DNA of 64,000 bases from Thermovibrio guaymasensis (GTDB lineage Bacteria; Aquificota; Aquificia; Desulfurobacteriales; Desulfurobacteriaceae), in the NCBI RefSeq assembly GCF_003633715.1, contig NZ_RBIE01000003.1:55964-119963 (forward strand). The letters run 5' to 3'. The notes beneath the pieces are model-generated. The model made no database searches. It was not told the DNA's origin and saw only the letters and a program-made list of their open reading frames with translations. Of the stretch, positions 26,690 through 37,800 are shown in pieces. Both the position numbers and the translations under genes were made by a program. How positions within the stretch are numbered: position 1 is the stretch's first letter; each line of letters begins with the position of its first letter.

Positions 26690-27976
26690 GTGAAAGCCCT
26701 TATTGCCGGATACGATCTTGAACTTAAATTTCAACGGGGAATAGGATACTTTTCACGATCGTTGGTTACTGCCCTTTACGAACTTGGCTACGAAGTCCAC
26801 CTTTTAACCTCAGCCAAATACGATAAAAACAGAACTATCTATACTCTTAATGTTCTTAAAAAGCTTACAGGAACACTTCAAGAAAGTTTTAAGAGGAAAT
26901 TACTACCTTTTAAAGTTCTTGAGATAATACTAAAACAAAAGTGGATAGGAGATTTTATTCCTTTTAACCCAAATATGTACGATTTTGATTTTGATATAAA
27001 CCTTACCCATTTTAAGTTCGTTAAAGGATTTGTAAATATACCGCACTTTTACGATTATACACACATCAACGATTACCTCCCATTTAATAGATCTTTAAAA
27101 CTAACCCTCCCTACCGACTATTCACTTTTTATATCCATTTCTCCGATGAACGTTGTAGCTCCTTACCCTACAGTACAGGTTATCCATGACTTGATACCTT
27201 TAAAGTCAACCTTTATTCCTGATAATCCCAAAATTTTCCTCAAAAGGCTCAAAACCGCACTTGAAAAATCAAAATTAGTCCTGTGTGTAAGTGAATTTTC
27301 CCGCCGAGAATGCCTTGAGGTATTCCCTGAATATGAAGAAAAACTTGTTACCATCTATCAGCCTGCACCCATCTACGAAGAAGAGAAAAAACTTGCGCTC
27401 AATGAAGACGTACAAAACTCCTTACTCCAAATACTCAATTTGAAAAAAGGAAGCTTTTTATTCTACGTCGGCGTTCTTGAAAAGAGAAAAAACATTAAAC
27501 GCTTAATTGAAGCGTTCCTTTCAGTATACAACAAAATCAAAATTCCTCTGGTCCTGGCTGGACCTCTAGGATTTGGAAGCGACGAATTCAAGCAGTATCT
27601 TGAGAACAAAAAGTACAAGAATAAAGTAATCTACCTCGGATACGTAGGTAACATTGAAAAACTGGTACTTATGAAAACTTCAAGGGCTTTTGTTTTCCCT
27701 TCCCTTAAAGAAGGTTTCGGGCTTCCAGTTTTAGAGGCAATGGCCCTCGGCACTCCGGTTCTAACTTCAAGCGTTTCATCACTACCCGAAGTCTGCGGAA
27801 GTGCTGCACTTTACGTAAATCCTCTCAAAGTTTCAGAAATTGCTGAGGGTCTAGTTGAAATAACAACTAACGAGACTCTCAACTCAAAACTTTCTCTTGC
27901 AGGAATGGAAAGAGCTAAAATGTTTTCTTTTAAAAACTTTAAAGAAAAATTAATAAAAGCTATTCAGAGCGTATAG
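26690..27976 (+). CDS. GT4-family glycosyltransferase
   Basis: 428-residue GT-B fold enzyme. The N-domain starts [19 protein letters not shown]. The C-domain shows [16 protein letters not shown], then the donor-binding [21 protein letters not shown] (E-x7-E type) that marks retaining GT4 enzymes. It probably adds a mannose-type sugar during surface polysaccharide synthesis, but donor and acceptor are unknown. GTG start with GGGAGG ahead. Divergent from the secretion operon across a 53-nt promoter gap and followed by the decayed IS3 element. Confidence 0.9.
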   Translation: MKALIAGYDLELKFQRGIGYFSRSLVTALYELGYEVHLLTSAKYDKNRTIYTLNVLKKLTGTLQESFKRKLLPFKVLEIILKQKWIGDFIPFNPNMYDFDFDINLTHFKFVKGFVNIPHFYDYTHINDYLPFNRSLKLTLPTDYSLFISISPMNVVAPYPTVQVIHDLIPLKSTFIPDNPKIFLKRLKTALEKSKLVLCVSEFSRRECLEVFPEYEEKLVTIYQPAPIYEEEKKLALNEDVQNSLLQILNLKKGSFLFYVGVLEKRKNIKRLIEAFLSVYNKIKIPLVLAGPLGFGSDEFKQYLENKKYKNKVIYLGYVGNIEKLVLMKTSRAFVFPSLKEGFGLPVLEAMALGTPVLTSSVSSLPEVCGSAALYVNPLKVSEIAEGLVEITTNETLNSKLSLAGMERAKMFSFKNFKEKLIKAIQSV

Positions 27977-28134
27977 GAACATAATGAGAACTAAAACTTC
28001 TACCTCTTTAGAGGAAGAAAGAAAGTTTATTCTCTTGACTAAGATGGCCTTCTTTCTATGCGCAAGTTTTGAGGTTGAATGCCCCCAAATTTTGGACAGC
28101 CTGAACACATAAAATTGAACGCAAGGGGGCAGAG

Positions 28135-28401
28135 ATGAAGAAGAGATTTACCATCGACCAGATTGTCCGCATCCTTGCAGAAGCAGAACTACCCGGTTCA
28201 TCTGTCTAGAAAGTAGCAAGAAAATATGGCATATCCCCCAATACCATCTACAGCTGGAGAAGCAAACACAAAGGACTTTCGGCATCAGAAGCCAAGCGGC
28301 TTAAAGTATTGGAAGAAGAAAACGCAAGGCTCAAAAGACTCTTAGCTGAAAACGAATTGAAAATTCAGGCTCTCACAGAGATCATTAAAAAAAACCTCTA
28401 A
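28135..28401 (+). pseudogene. IS3-family orfA, interrupted by an amber codon
   Basis: Helix-turn-helix transposase subunit with leucine-zipper tail (LEEENARLKRLLAENELKIQAL). The frame is intact except for TAG at 28207-28209, inside the sequence that should read …SSV-x-KVARKYGIS. The end has a run of eight A residues (28387-28394), the expected site for −1 slippage into orfB. Confidence 0.88.
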
Positions 28402-29217
28402 CCAAGGAAGGGCTTAAAGACATAGTAAAGGAACTCAAGCGGCTTGGAGTACCAGTTACAGTTGCCTGCAAAAGACTGGGAATTAGCCGCTTCACTTACT
28501 ACTACTGTAGTAAGGACAAAAGCGAAGACCTCAAAGAAGCCATCATGGAGATAGCTTACAAACATCCCAGTTTCGGTTACAGGAGGATTAGAGCCGTTTT
28601 AAGACATCAAGGATTCAAGGTAAATCACAAAAAGGTGTATAGGCTTTACAGAGAACTGAACCTTCAAAAGTCGGTAAAAAGGAAGGGATACAGGAAGAGA
28701 GCTTTTTACCGACAACCTCCTGTGGCCGAGTACCCCAATCACGTATGGAGCCTGGACATAATAGAAGACAGGACAGAAAAGGAAATTAGAATCAGGATAC
28801 TTAACGTCATAGACGTTTACTCCCGTTATGTCTTCATTCCTCTGGTAGACAGGAGCATTCAAACACCTTGAAAAACTTATTTCCATCCACAGAGCACCAA
28901 AAGTAATTATCAGAGATGACGGTAGCGAATTTAGGTCAGAGGAGTTTAGAAAAGTTGTTAAAAAGTACAGAATAGAGGAGATAGTGATACCTGCTGGAGA
29001 GTCTTTCAAGAACGGTTATGTAGAGAGTTTTCACAGTCATCTCAGGGAAGAACTTCTTTCTTTTGAGTTTTTTGAAGATATTGAAGATGCCCGGAGGAAA
29101 GTAGTTGAGTGGGTTGAGTGATACAACTATGAAAGGCCTCATTCTTCACTCGTTTATTTATCACCGTCAAAGGTGTTCTATGGAAAGGAGAGAGGTTTAT
29201 ATTTTTGGGTGTTCAAA
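28389..29217 (+). pseudogene. IS3-family orfB (DDE transposase), frameshifted and stopped
   Basis: Reads as HTH_21 (YKHPSFGYRRIRAVLRHQGF) then the rve core with all three acidic residues recognisable: Asp in SLDIIED, Asp in RDDGSEF, Glu in NGYVESFHSHL. The frame breaks near 28865, where a few codons are missing after VDRSI. A TGA at 29119-29121 interrupts EWVE-x-YNYERPHSSL. The enzyme is therefore inactive. Confidence 0.88.
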
Positions 29218-29239
29218 AAAATGGGGGCATATCATTCAT

Positions 29240-29295
29240 GTGTCCACCCTTCTTTAGGTTTAAGGTTTGAAATTTTTACACACTTGGGTGGACAC
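29240..29295. repeat. 10-bp inverted repeat GTGTCCACCC…GGGTGGACAC
   Basis: Perfect 10-nt arms (29240-29249 and 29286-29295) separated by 36 nt, directly after the IS3 end. It could be the remnant ends of a second, deleted mobile element or a miniature element. It lacks a T-run, so a simple terminator is less likely. Confidence 0.6.
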
Positions 29296-29439
29296 TCCCT
29301 TCTCACATAGCCTAACTATTTGTTTTAGCTAAGTTTATCCTTTTCAATCTGGGAGTTTTATTCTTTATTTGGATGATTTTTCAAACACTCTCCGTATATT
29401 AGAAATACTTTGTCGTCTCATGTCCCTACAACGTCGTAC

Positions 29440-29590
29440 TCCTCTCTCTCTTACCCTCTCTCCTCTTTTTTACGTTCACCATTAGGTCTTCAACTATATC
29501 TCCTACTATAGTTCCATTTTGTTGGCAAGTTCTCCCCACTGTTTGTTCATACGTTTTACTTCGTTTTTCATCTCGTCTTTGAAAATCTTC
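29440..29590 (-). pseudogene. decayed fragment resembling DUF3782-type coiled-coil/nuclease-fold protein
   Basis: On the minus strand the reading MKNEVKRMNKQWGELANKM continues after a frame change as TIVGDIVEDLM. This is the coiled-coil-to-core junction seen in DUF3782-like proteins (x-W-G-E-L-x-x-x-L-G-x-x-V-E-D). Stops and frameshifts lie on both sides. The rest of the 29296-29775 gap shows no intact gene, only AT-rich degraded sequence. Confidence 0.5.
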
Positions 29591-29775
29591 TCTCATTCGA
29601 TGAACACCTTACAAGCCATGGTACATCCAAAACCCAAAAGGTAAAAGATAGAATTGAACTTTTCTATAACAGGATTGAAAAATACCAAGATATTTATTAT
29701 TGAGACTTCTAAAGCAACTCCAAAGAAAATCTTAAATCACTTTTAGCCATTCTGCAGAATTAACACCTAAACTCC

Positions 29776-29807
29776 AAAAAAAAAAACGGGCAGGAAGCTC
29801 CTGCCCA
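29776..29807 (-). terminator. rho-independent terminator of the RTX gene
   Basis: Minus strand: GGGCAGGA-loop-TCCTGCCC hairpin (arms 29788-29795 and 29799-29806) followed by about twelve T residues. It ends the RTX/DUF4214 transcript shortly after its stop codon. Confidence 0.92.
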
Positions 29808-29843
29808 TCAACTAATTCAATTCAGTAAAACCTTCAACTACAT

Positions 29844-32800
29844 TTAAACAAGAGTAATATATCCGCTTACCAAAGATGCTTGATCAATGCTCGAACAGTC
29901 AGAAATTCCATCTAAAGTTCCTATCAAATTAAGCTCATTAGAGTCAATATCTCCCCCCGCATCCTGATCTCCATTGAAGTAATAAACCCGAGTATCCGTT
30001 CCGTTATCAATAAGAATTATAGTTTTATCATCGTTATCATAATTACCATCTGCGTTTGCATCAGTAACTGTAATTGCATTATCAATTTTAGTAACCACAT
30101 CTGACCAATCAGCTGCTGCATTATCTGTTACACAGATCACTTCATAAGCCTCTGCTGCTTTCGTAGATCCCTGAGCAGCAGTAGTAATATCAATTCCACT
30201 TGATGTATTACCATGTACTACAAAGTTCGTATTGTCAAAGAGCAGCTTATCCGTTCCTGCTACATAGTCATAAATTACATCCTGACCATCTGTCGTGTTT
30301 TCAAACTTGACTTTATCTGCATCTCCATCGTTTGAACCCAAATAGATTTTATCATTCCCTGCTCCACCAGTAATTGTGTCACCTCCATCGCCACCGTAGA
30401 TTGTATCGTTTCCAGTTCCACCATCTATCGTGTCAGCTCCAGCCCCACCTTTAACAGTGTCATTTCCACCACCAGCATCGATTGTCATTCCCGTGTTGTT
30501 AGCAACAATGTAGTCTGCTTGGCTAGTTCCAACAAAGCTTGTAATTCCGTTTGTATCTATAGTCCAGGACTTCTCAACTACCTTCTGGTGAGTATTTGTA
30601 GCATCTTCATCACCATCAGCATCGTAAAGCTTAATCTCTAAAGAATCTACTGTCTTATCATCAGCAGATGAATTAGTGTCTGTACCATAAATCGTAATCT
30701 GACTACTGGAGAAGTTAGCTACTACCCCATTATCAGTACCTAGGTCTGTTCCATCAGGAGCATATTGGAGATCCATTCCACTAAGGTCAAGCTTGTTAGT
30801 TCCCTGACCAAGGTTTATTGTTGCTGTTTTAAAGTTAGCAAAGTTTCCTGGGTCAGAAAATTCAACAGTATCATTTCCGCTTCCACCGTTGATAACCAGA
30901 TTGGCTACTACACCTTCTACCTTGAGGATGTTTGTCTTTCCTGTATCTGCGTTTCCAAGGTTAAGTGTGGATGTCTTATTGTCCGCTATTGGTGAGTCAT
31001 TATATACATCAAACGCTCCACCACCTGTGTTTGAAGCAGTAAGATTAACAATACCCTTAGTATTGTCGTTATAAGTAGCGTTACCTGCTTTGATAATCAA
31101 CGAAGCTGTTGCAGAGCCTCCTACCTCTACATCCACATCTCCCTTGGTGTTTTCAATGGTCACCGCATCATCACCAGCTGCAGCACCATAGCCATCCGTA
31201 CTCTCATCAGATGCATCACCAATGGCTGTCTTCGCTGTAAGCTTTATAGTAATTCCATCTGCATCAGAGGCAGATATAAGTACGTTACTATCATCAGTAT
31301 CATCATTATCATCTACAAGTATGCTTCCCTTATCAGCCTTGATTTCTACAGTTCCTAATTTTTCCGCTTGAATCACTGCAGTATCATCGTTTGTTCCTGC
31401 AGTTTGTAAGGTTACATCACCATCAGTTGCTGTAATTGTTACGCTTGAGAGTTCATCTGGAATATCAGCTTCTTCTCCACCATTATCCGTATCTCCAATC
31501 TCACCAACTATTACAGATTTACCCGTTAGTGTCACTTCTGTCAGCTTATCAGCCTTATCAATAGTTCCAATCGTTAAATCGCCTTTTGCTGTAGCTGTAA
31601 GAGTTGTTAGTTTATCTTCATCTGTAATATCTCCAGTGCTAACATCCTTTTGACCTTCAATTGTAATTGTCTGAAGCCCTGCTGTACCTCCATCTACTAT
31701 ATCATGAACTTGGAAGTCTTCGGACGCCTTAATTGTTAAGTTTTCTACTTTATCATTTAACACAAGTTGAGAATCCGTTGTTTCAAGGTCCACTTCTTTT
31801 GCAAATTCAAGGGTCAGATTCTTAACGTTCTCAATAGTAATGTCATCGCTGTTTGCTGTATCAGCTTTTACAACAGTATTCACTTTGATAGTAGTACTAT
31901 CCTCTACATTCTTGTAAGTCACTTTTAGAATATCTACACTATTCGTTGTATTCTTCTTCGGATCAACAGTAACAGTTGATCCAGCTGTAAGATTTAAAAT
32001 CGTAAGGTTAGCATTGTCTTCCTCAGCCACTAACGTTACATTCAATGCACTATCTGCATAGTTAATATCAACATTTCTATCATTATCTGCATCACCTTTA
32101 ACTACTAGGTTTTCAACACCTTTCAGTACTGCTGTTGAATTTCCAGCATTTAGGTTAAGTGTTAAAGTATCTGTTCCAGCTCCAAGGTTTACCAAGTCAT
32201 TTTGATCAATATCATCAATCTTCACATTATCATCTCCTTCTTCACCAAAAACATAGTTGTAACCATTATTTGTCGTTAAATCTAAAGTATCATTTCCAGC
32301 ACCAAGTTTAATTGTATTCGCTTTCCCTGTAGCAGCATTGTCTGTAAATCCTATCTGGTCATCTCCACTTCCAAGAAAAACAGAAGTCCCTTCACTATTT
32401 CCTGTGACTGCATTCTGAGCAAACCCATCATTGTCCGTATCCTTTCCTGTGTAAACCGCTCCTGTAAAGCCAGACGCTTTAATAGCCTTAAATCCGTTCA
32501 GATCATCTCCAAAATCTATACTTCCATCTCCCTCAATTACTAAAGTACTAACACCAGGAACTGTCAGTGTATCCGTTGAGCTTGTCCCTGTGTTCGTTAT
32601 CGTGAATGTCTCAAATCCAGAATCTACGTCAAGCTTTACATCCTTAGCATTGTCAAATGTTACATACAATGCATCATTTGTGCCTGTTAGTGTCCCTGCT
32701 TTGTAATTAACTTCTAAATCATTAGTTGTTTGTCCTTTAAACTTAAATGCTACACTCGCATCCGCAACGTTGTTCAGTGTTATCTTTCCAGTAGAGTTCA

Positions 32801-33626
32801 CTGTCGCAAAAGTTTTTACTCCTGATATGTTCTTAAAATCTATTGTGTTATCCCCATATGACGTTACGTTAATATTTTCTACATTCTTTATAGTAACACC
32901 ATCTGTAATATTTGTATTTATCTCCGCTGTTAAAGTATCATCACCGTCCCTTCCGTCAATGCTGTCCCCATCATTTAAAGTAAGTAAATCTGCCTTAAAC
33001 GTATCATCAAATACACTACCTTTAATAATATCCTTGCCGGTAGTAAGAGCCACATTCTTAACTACAAGGTCTTCATCAACCTTTTTCTTAGCAGCCTCTA
33101 CAGTAGCGGGGTCATCGGTAACGTTTGCTATTACTTCCTTGAAGTACTTGAGGTTTTGAAGAACTTCTTCATTAGTTTTACCGGGAACTTTTTCAACCTT
33201 TTCAGCTGTGTAATCTGATACTTCTACTTTGTTCTTAAACTGAAGCGCAGCAGCTTTAGCTTCAGGATCATTGCTGTTTTCGTATTCGTGAACGGCGTTG
33301 ATTAGGTCAACCACTACCTTTGCTCTTGCTTCAGTGAGGCTCTTACCCTCCTTAAGTAAAGAGTTTAACTCGTTGAGCCAGTAGTTAACACCTTCTTGAT
33401 CCTTAGCTGGATCTTTACCGAGAGTGTTCTTGTAGATTGATTCAATGAACGCTTTGTTGTCGTTCCAAGCATCACCAAAGTAATCTTTGACAATGTCAAG
33501 GGTTAGCATTACTTTGGCCGCTTCGTACTGGTTGTCATAGTGGGTAGCCCAGTACTCATTACCTTCCTTTTCAGAAGCTCTACCAAAGAGGGTTACATAG
33601 AGCTGTGATACCTGAGTTTTGGTCAT
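29844..33626 (-). CDS. secreted RTX/DUF4214 S-layer- or adhesin-like protein
   Basis: 1260 residues, acidic, rich in Asn/Asp/Thr/Gly, no cysteine-rich or membrane segments and no N-terminal signal peptide. Residues 1-95 hold two DUF4214 repeats (LYVTLFGRASEKEGNEYW; IYKNTLGKDP…EGVNYW). The middle is a long β-helical stretch with scattered GxGxDx motifs. About 1049-1095 carries five RTX nonapeptides (GGGNDTVKG, GAGADTIDG, …) that bind calcium. The short hydrophobic end is typical of type I secretion signals. Cargo of the nearby PrsD-type system. The layout recalls RTX S-layer proteins such as Caulobacter RsaA. It has its own strong promoter and terminator, fitting an abundant surface protein. 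Confidence 0.88.
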   Translation of the reverse strand: MTKTQVSQLYVTLFGRASEKEGNEYWATHYDNQYEAAKVMLTLDIVKDYFGDAWNDNKAFIESIYKNTLGKDPAKDQEGVNYWLNELNSLLKEGKSLTEARAKVVVDLINAVHEYENSNDPEAKAAALQFKNKVEVSDYTAEKVEKVPGKTNEEVLQNLKYFKEVIANVTDDPATVEAAKKKVDEDLVVKNVALTTGKDIIKGSVFDDTFKADLLTLNDGDSIDGRDGDDTLTAEINTNITDGVTIKNVENINVTSYGDNTIDFKNISGVKTFATVNSTGKITLNNVADASVAFKFKGQTTNDLEVNYKAGTLTGTNDALYVTFDNAKDVKLDVDSGFETFTITNTGTSSTDTLTVPGVSTLVIEGDGSIDFGDDLNGFKAIKASGFTGAVYTGKDTDNDGFAQNAVTGNSEGTSVFLGSGDDQIGFTDNAATGKANTIKLGAGNDTLDLTTNNGYNYVFGEEGDDNVKIDDIDQNDLVNLGAGTDTLTLNLNAGNSTAVLKGVENLVVKGDADNDRNVDINYADSALNVTLVAEEDNANLTILNLTAGSTVTVDPKKNTTNSVDILKVTYKNVEDSTTIKVNTVVKADTANSDDITIENVKNLTLEFAKEVDLETTDSQLVLNDKVENLTIKASEDFQVHDIVDGGTAGLQTITIEGQKDVSTGDITDEDKLTTLTATAKGDLTIGTIDKADKLTEVTLTGKSVIVGEIGDTDNGGEEADIPDELSSVTITATDGDVTLQTAGTNDDTAVIQAEKLGTVEIKADKGSILVDDNDDTDDSNVLISASDADGITIKLTAKTAIGDASDESTDGYGAAAGDDAVTIENTKGDVDVEVGGSATASLIIKAGNATYNDNTKGIVNLTASNTGGGAFDVYNDSPIADNKTSTLNLGNADTGKTNILKVEGVVANLVINGGSGNDTVEFSDPGNFANFKTATINLGQGTNKLDLSGMDLQYAPDGTDLGTDNGVVANFSSSQITIYGTDTNSSADDKTVDSLEIKLYDADGDEDATNTHQKVVEKSWTIDTNGITSFVGTSQADYIVANNTGMTIDAGGGNDTVKGGAGADTIDGGTGNDTIYGGDGGDTITGGAGNDKIYLGSNDGDADKVKFENTTDGQDVIYDYVAGTDKLLFDNTNFVVHGNTSSGIDITTAAQGSTKAAEAYEVICVTDNAAADWSDVVTKIDNAITVTDANADGNYDNDDKTIILIDNGTDTRVYYFNGDQDAGGDIDSNELNLIGTLDGISDCSSIDQASLVSGYITLV

Positions 33627-33679
33627 TGCTATTGCTTACCTCCTCTCAATATCTTAATCCTAATTATTTCTCTGGTATA

Positions 33680-33708
33680 GTTATACTTTCTTATAATCCT
33701 CAAGTCAA
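33680..33708 (-). promoter_or_regulatory. sigma70-type promoter of the RTX gene
   Basis: Minus strand TTGACT (33703-33708), 17-nt spacer, TATAAC (33680-33685). A 5' leader of roughly 45-50 nt and a GAGGAGGT ribosome site precede the ATG at 33626. Confidence 0.82.
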
Positions 33709-33825
33709 CACTTTAAATTTTACGTTCCTGATTAATCTTTGCAAGTTTGCAATCTTCTGTTTTTCTCTCACCTACCCCCCTTGAGGAGAAAACTTCTCCA
33801 ATTAAGGACAATTTCACATTAATAG

Positions 33826-33831
33826 TATAAT
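33826..33831 (+). promoter_or_regulatory. TATAAT −10 element that decides the acyltransferase start
   Basis: A perfect −10 hexamer places the transcript start near 33838. The upstream in-frame GTG at 33836 would then lie at or before the transcript start, so ATG 33857 with AGGAG 8 nt ahead is the better start. No good −35 is visible. Confidence 0.65.
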
Positions 33832-33856
33832 TTGCGTGGCAGTAGGAGTCAAGAGG

Positions 33857-34849
33857 ATGACCGGGTATTTGAGGTTCTTTTTAGCCTATTTGGTTCTACT
33901 TTCTCATACAGGTTTTAGAGTTCACGGTATGAATCCGGGAGTTTTCGCAGTTGTAATATTTTACATACTGGCAGGTCACGTTGTAACTCACTTGCTACTT
34001 GATATTTTTTGGAAGAGAGGAAAATCTACTCTTCTATTTTACTTAGATAGAATTTTGAGGATTTACCCTCTCTACTTTTACGTAAGTCTAATAACCTTGA
34101 TTTTTCTGGCGGTTACTTCTTTTGGAGGCCCAAAGTTCAGTTTGTTGAATATTGCTAATAATTTTTTAGTAATTCCCCTCAACTATTATATGTTCATACA
34201 GGATAATTTAATAATCTTAACCTCAACTAAGCCCCCTTGGTGGCTCATTCCACCGGCATGGTCACTAGGAGCAGAACTTCAGGTATACATACTACTTCCG
34301 CTCCTAATAAAAATCAGGAAACTAGGGCTATTTCTACTTTTCGGCTCTTTTATTGTGTATTCACTTGCAAATTTGAATGTTGTTCACTCAGATTACTACG
34401 GCTACAGACTTATTGTAGGAACTCTATTCATTTTTATGATAGGAAGTTTCCTACAGAAGATTGCAAACAAGAAAATTACTTCTTTAGAATTTTTCTCGTT
34501 ATTTTTTATATACATAATCTGTGTCGCATGGTTTATTTACTTTGTGGTTGTTAAACATACTTACGGAGCCTATACAAGAGAAACTTTATTGGGTATTATT
34601 TTAGGTACCCCTGTTGTTTACTGGGCTATTATCAACAAAAAGAACCTTCCTTTTAATAGGTTCTTAGGTAGTCTATCTTATGGGGTTTTCCTATCACACT
34701 TTTTAAGCATATGGCTGCTGGAATATATAGGAATATCACCTAACAATCTATATTATTTACTTTTGATTACGATAATTGTAATTTTAATTTCAGTTATTGG
34801 CGTTTTCCTCATTGAAAAACCTATAGAAAAAATCAGATTTAATCTATAG
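33857..34849 (+). CDS. acyltransferase 3 family membrane O-acyltransferase
   Basis: 330-residue polytopic membrane protein (about ten helices) of the OafA/NodX acyltransferase-3 group, which adds acetyl or other acyl groups to surface sugars. Visible marks are RFFLAYLVLLSHTGFRVHG (the catalytic His region), an R-I-x-R-I-Y-P-like DRILRIYPLYF, the PAWSLGAELQVY segment, and a terminal IEKP motif before the last basic stretch. It is divergent from the RTX gene and convergent with the triple glycosyltransferase, with one nucleotide between stops. It probably decorates the island's polysaccharide. Confidence 0.88.
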   Translation: MTGYLRFFLAYLVLLSHTGFRVHGMNPGVFAVVIFYILAGHVVTHLLLDIFWKRGKSTLLFYLDRILRIYPLYFYVSLITLIFLAVTSFGGPKFSLLNIANNFLVIPLNYYMFIQDNLIILTSTKPPWWLIPPAWSLGAELQVYILLPLLIKIRKLGLFLLFGSFIVYSLANLNVVHSDYYGYRLIVGTLFIFMIGSFLQKIANKKITSLEFFSLFFIYIICVAWFIYFVVVKHTYGAYTRETLLGIILGTPVVYWAIINKKNLPFNRFLGSLSYGVFLSHFLSIWLLEYIGISPNNLYYLLLITIIVILISVIGVFLIEKPIEKIRFNL

Positions 34850-34850
34850 C

Positions 34851-37800
34851 TTAATTGTAAACCTTAAAGTACTTTATAATGTTTTCTAATCTCTCAGCCA
34901 AAGAATCCCAGCTTACACACTCCAGCCACCTTTCAATAGATTTAACCTTCCTTTCCACTTCTTCTGGTTTACTGAGTAAAGAGTTTATTTTTTCGGCAAT
35001 ACTCCTGTAGGAAGTGTCTTTTGTAAAAAATACCACGTCAGAAACATCATCAAAGATCTCAAGCGAAGTGCAGATAACGGGTTTTTTCAAGGAAAGGCTA
35101 TACCTTACTGCACTACTTGAGGATTCCTGAGTATGCTGGTAAGGATAAACTACTACATCTGCCGTTGCCAATATGTGCCTTACGTCATCTTCAGGAAGGA
35201 AATCGGTGATTAACGTAACTTCCCTCTCCAATCCTAAACGTTTTATCGTTTCCCTGCAAGTTTCAAGGTATTCTTTAGACTCAGGAACGGGGTATAGAGA
35301 ATTAAGCAGTAGCAGGTGTGAATTACGGAAATGCTCTTTAACTAGATTAAATGCTTCAATAAGTTCTACTATACCTTTGTGGGGAAGTAAAAAACCAAAG
35401 GAAGCAATGATTTTTTTACCTTCTAAACCAAGCTCTTTTTTAAAAAAGCCTATTCTCTTTTCAGATAAATTCCTTAACTCTACTCCGTGAGGGAATAAAG
35501 CCACGTTTTGAATTAAACCTATGTCCTTTAAATAGTTTAAGTCGTGTAAACTGTGAACAAAAATCCTGTCTACTTTGGATAGTTCTTTTACTATCCATTT
35601 TAGTGATGCTTTAAAATCGGGTTTATTTACATCTTTAACAGAATGTAGAGTTATAAATACATTTTTATTTCTTAACTTAAGCTCTTCTATTAGTTTACCA
35701 AGATAATTAATGTCAATAAGCCCAAAGTTATACTGAATGAAAACTGTATCTATATCTTCTTTATCTATTTCCGTTAATATATCGTATATTTCTTGCTTTG
35801 CTCCGAGCTTCCACACCCTTGTAACATTATCCTCTTCCTGCATATTTATTATTTCTTCGGAAGGAACTTTATTAGAAATAATTTTGACTTTTAAATCCTC
35901 AGAAAATCTATCTAAGATAAATTTGGAATAGGAAGCTATTCCACATCTGGTATTCCAAGTACTTATCCAAGCAACGTTAACTTTTTTATTTAGGAAAACC
36001 GGAAGATTTTCTACTTCGTTAATTACATTAATTAATCTTTGAGAACAATCGCTCCATTTAAATTTTCTAAGTAAAGTTTCTTTTGCCTTCTTGATTTTTT
36101 CTTCTACCTCTTTACTCTCACGGTTTTTATATATGTACTGCATCAAATCAGCAAGATGTTCTTTAGAAGGCTCCACCCAATAGGAATTAAACAAGTTCAT
36201 GTGAGTCTTAGCTTTAGTAAACTTAAAATCTATAAGCCATGAGTTTTCATCGTTGCAGAAGTAACTCTGTCCTCCATAAGCTGTAGTAATAACCGGAATT
36301 CCCAGTAGCATAGCTTCCGCCATCGGCAACCCAAAACCTTCTCCTCTCGTTGGCTGCACTAAACAGTCGCTCTTTCTATAGAGTCCTACTATATATTCAT
36401 ACGGAAGGTCTTCGTTAATCAACTCTATTTCGGGACAGTTAGGTTTACTTTTATATTTACCAACAAGGTCTTCAACGTTATTATGAGGATTAGGGAAAGT
36501 TTTAATAATGAGAACAACATCGTCTTTACTTGTAAAGGCAGAAGTGTAAGCTTCAAGTAAGACATCTAGACCTTTCCTTGGGAAACCTGAAGATATATGT
36601 AAGAACTTAAACTTCTTTTTCGTCTTTAGGGAAAACTCTTTAGGTTCTACATTCAATACGTGATCCACTCCGATACCTACCTCAAATACCGGAATAGATA
36701 TGCCGTTATCTATCATAATCTTTTTAACGTAGGGAGACATTACGGGAAGAGCATCCAAAAATCTGTTGAAGTCTTTTAAGTATTTTTTTGGAAATTCCGA
36801 CTCTTCCCAACCGTAGGAGTTCATAATATTTATTAATCCTTTCATATCGTAGACTCTAGGAGGATAAAGGTTTCTAGCTACTACATCTGCTACAACGCCT
36901 TTTTCCCCTAATTCCCACATTCTCTTTACATCCGGATTTCCACTTAAGAATTCCTCATTTGGTTCAAAGTCTCCGTAACCTTCCGTTGAGTATAACGCAA
37001 CTTTGTTAGGAAAGTGATTGTCTAAGGCTTTAGCCATCTCTCTATTTACCAGGGCCAAGCTGTATGAAGAATCAAACGGCCCTTCTATCTGTACTTTAGG
37101 CTTTTCAATCAATTTTTGACTTTCAAGAATCTTTTCTTTTTTCTCTCTATTAAGTTTTAACTCTAACCATTCAAGGAATCTAAAAAATTTACTTATTACG
37201 TAAGAGTTTTCATAAAATTTAATAGCTTCCCTCTGGGTTTTAATAATTTCCCGTCTTAAAGCTCTGTTCTTAGAAAGGATAGATATTAAAGCTGCTATTT
37301 TTCTTGGATCCTTTTCCTTTAGTAAAATTCCCCCTCTGTTGAGAGTATACCTAATATTGCTTTTAGGAGAATCATAAGCTATAACAGGCAAATCAAATGC
37401 AAAAGATTCAACAATTGGAACTCCAAAACCCTCATGTTCGCTCAAACATAAAAACACATCGGAAGCTCTGTAATAAGTGTACAGATCCTCATTCGTCACT
37501 TTCCCAGTAAATACAACATCTTCCTGAAGATTATACTTATGAACTTTGGATTTTACGAATTCTTCATACTTTTTACTTGTTGTTTCTCCTACCAAAATAA
37601 GCTTTGGTGACCTATCCATTAGTTTTTTCAAAAAGTAAAGAACATCTATTAACTGATCCTGCTTTTTATTTTCTACAATTCTTCCAACAAAAAGAATATT
37701 AAAGTACTTAACTACTTCATCAAATAGTTTCTTGTTAAATGGATGCTCTTTTAATCTCTTAATATCAAATAATAATGGTATTGTGAAAACTCTATCTTTA

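Larger units (their letters stand above)
28080..29229 (+). mobile_element. degenerate IS3-family insertion sequence
   Basis: Bounded by imperfect inverted ends: TGCCCCCAAATTTTGGACA on the left, and the complement of TGCCCCCATTTTTTTGAACA on the right, i.e. 5'-TG…CA-3'. Inside are orfA and orfB with the typical −1 frame relation. Both are broken (see the two entries). No target-site duplication is visible (GAA on the left, TAT on the right), so the copy is old or its ends have changed. Confidence 0.87.

Noticed and set aside
28077..29232. Target-site duplication around the IS3 element
   Set aside because: Flanking triplets (GAA and TAT) and quadruplets do not match.
29630..29703. Plus-strand coding remnant (KDRIELFYNRIEKYQDIYY-like frame)
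   Set aside because: Short, without start or recognisable family; may be chance in AT-rich sequence.
30345..30480. DNA tandem repeat or CRISPR-like array in the RTX gene
   Set aside because: The repetition is of protein nonapeptides (GGxGxDx) with variable codons, not conserved DNA repeats with spacers.
33836..33856. GTG 33836 as the acyltransferase start
   Set aside because: It lies 5 nt after a TATAAT hexamer, at or before the expected transcript start; ATG 33857 has an AGGAG.
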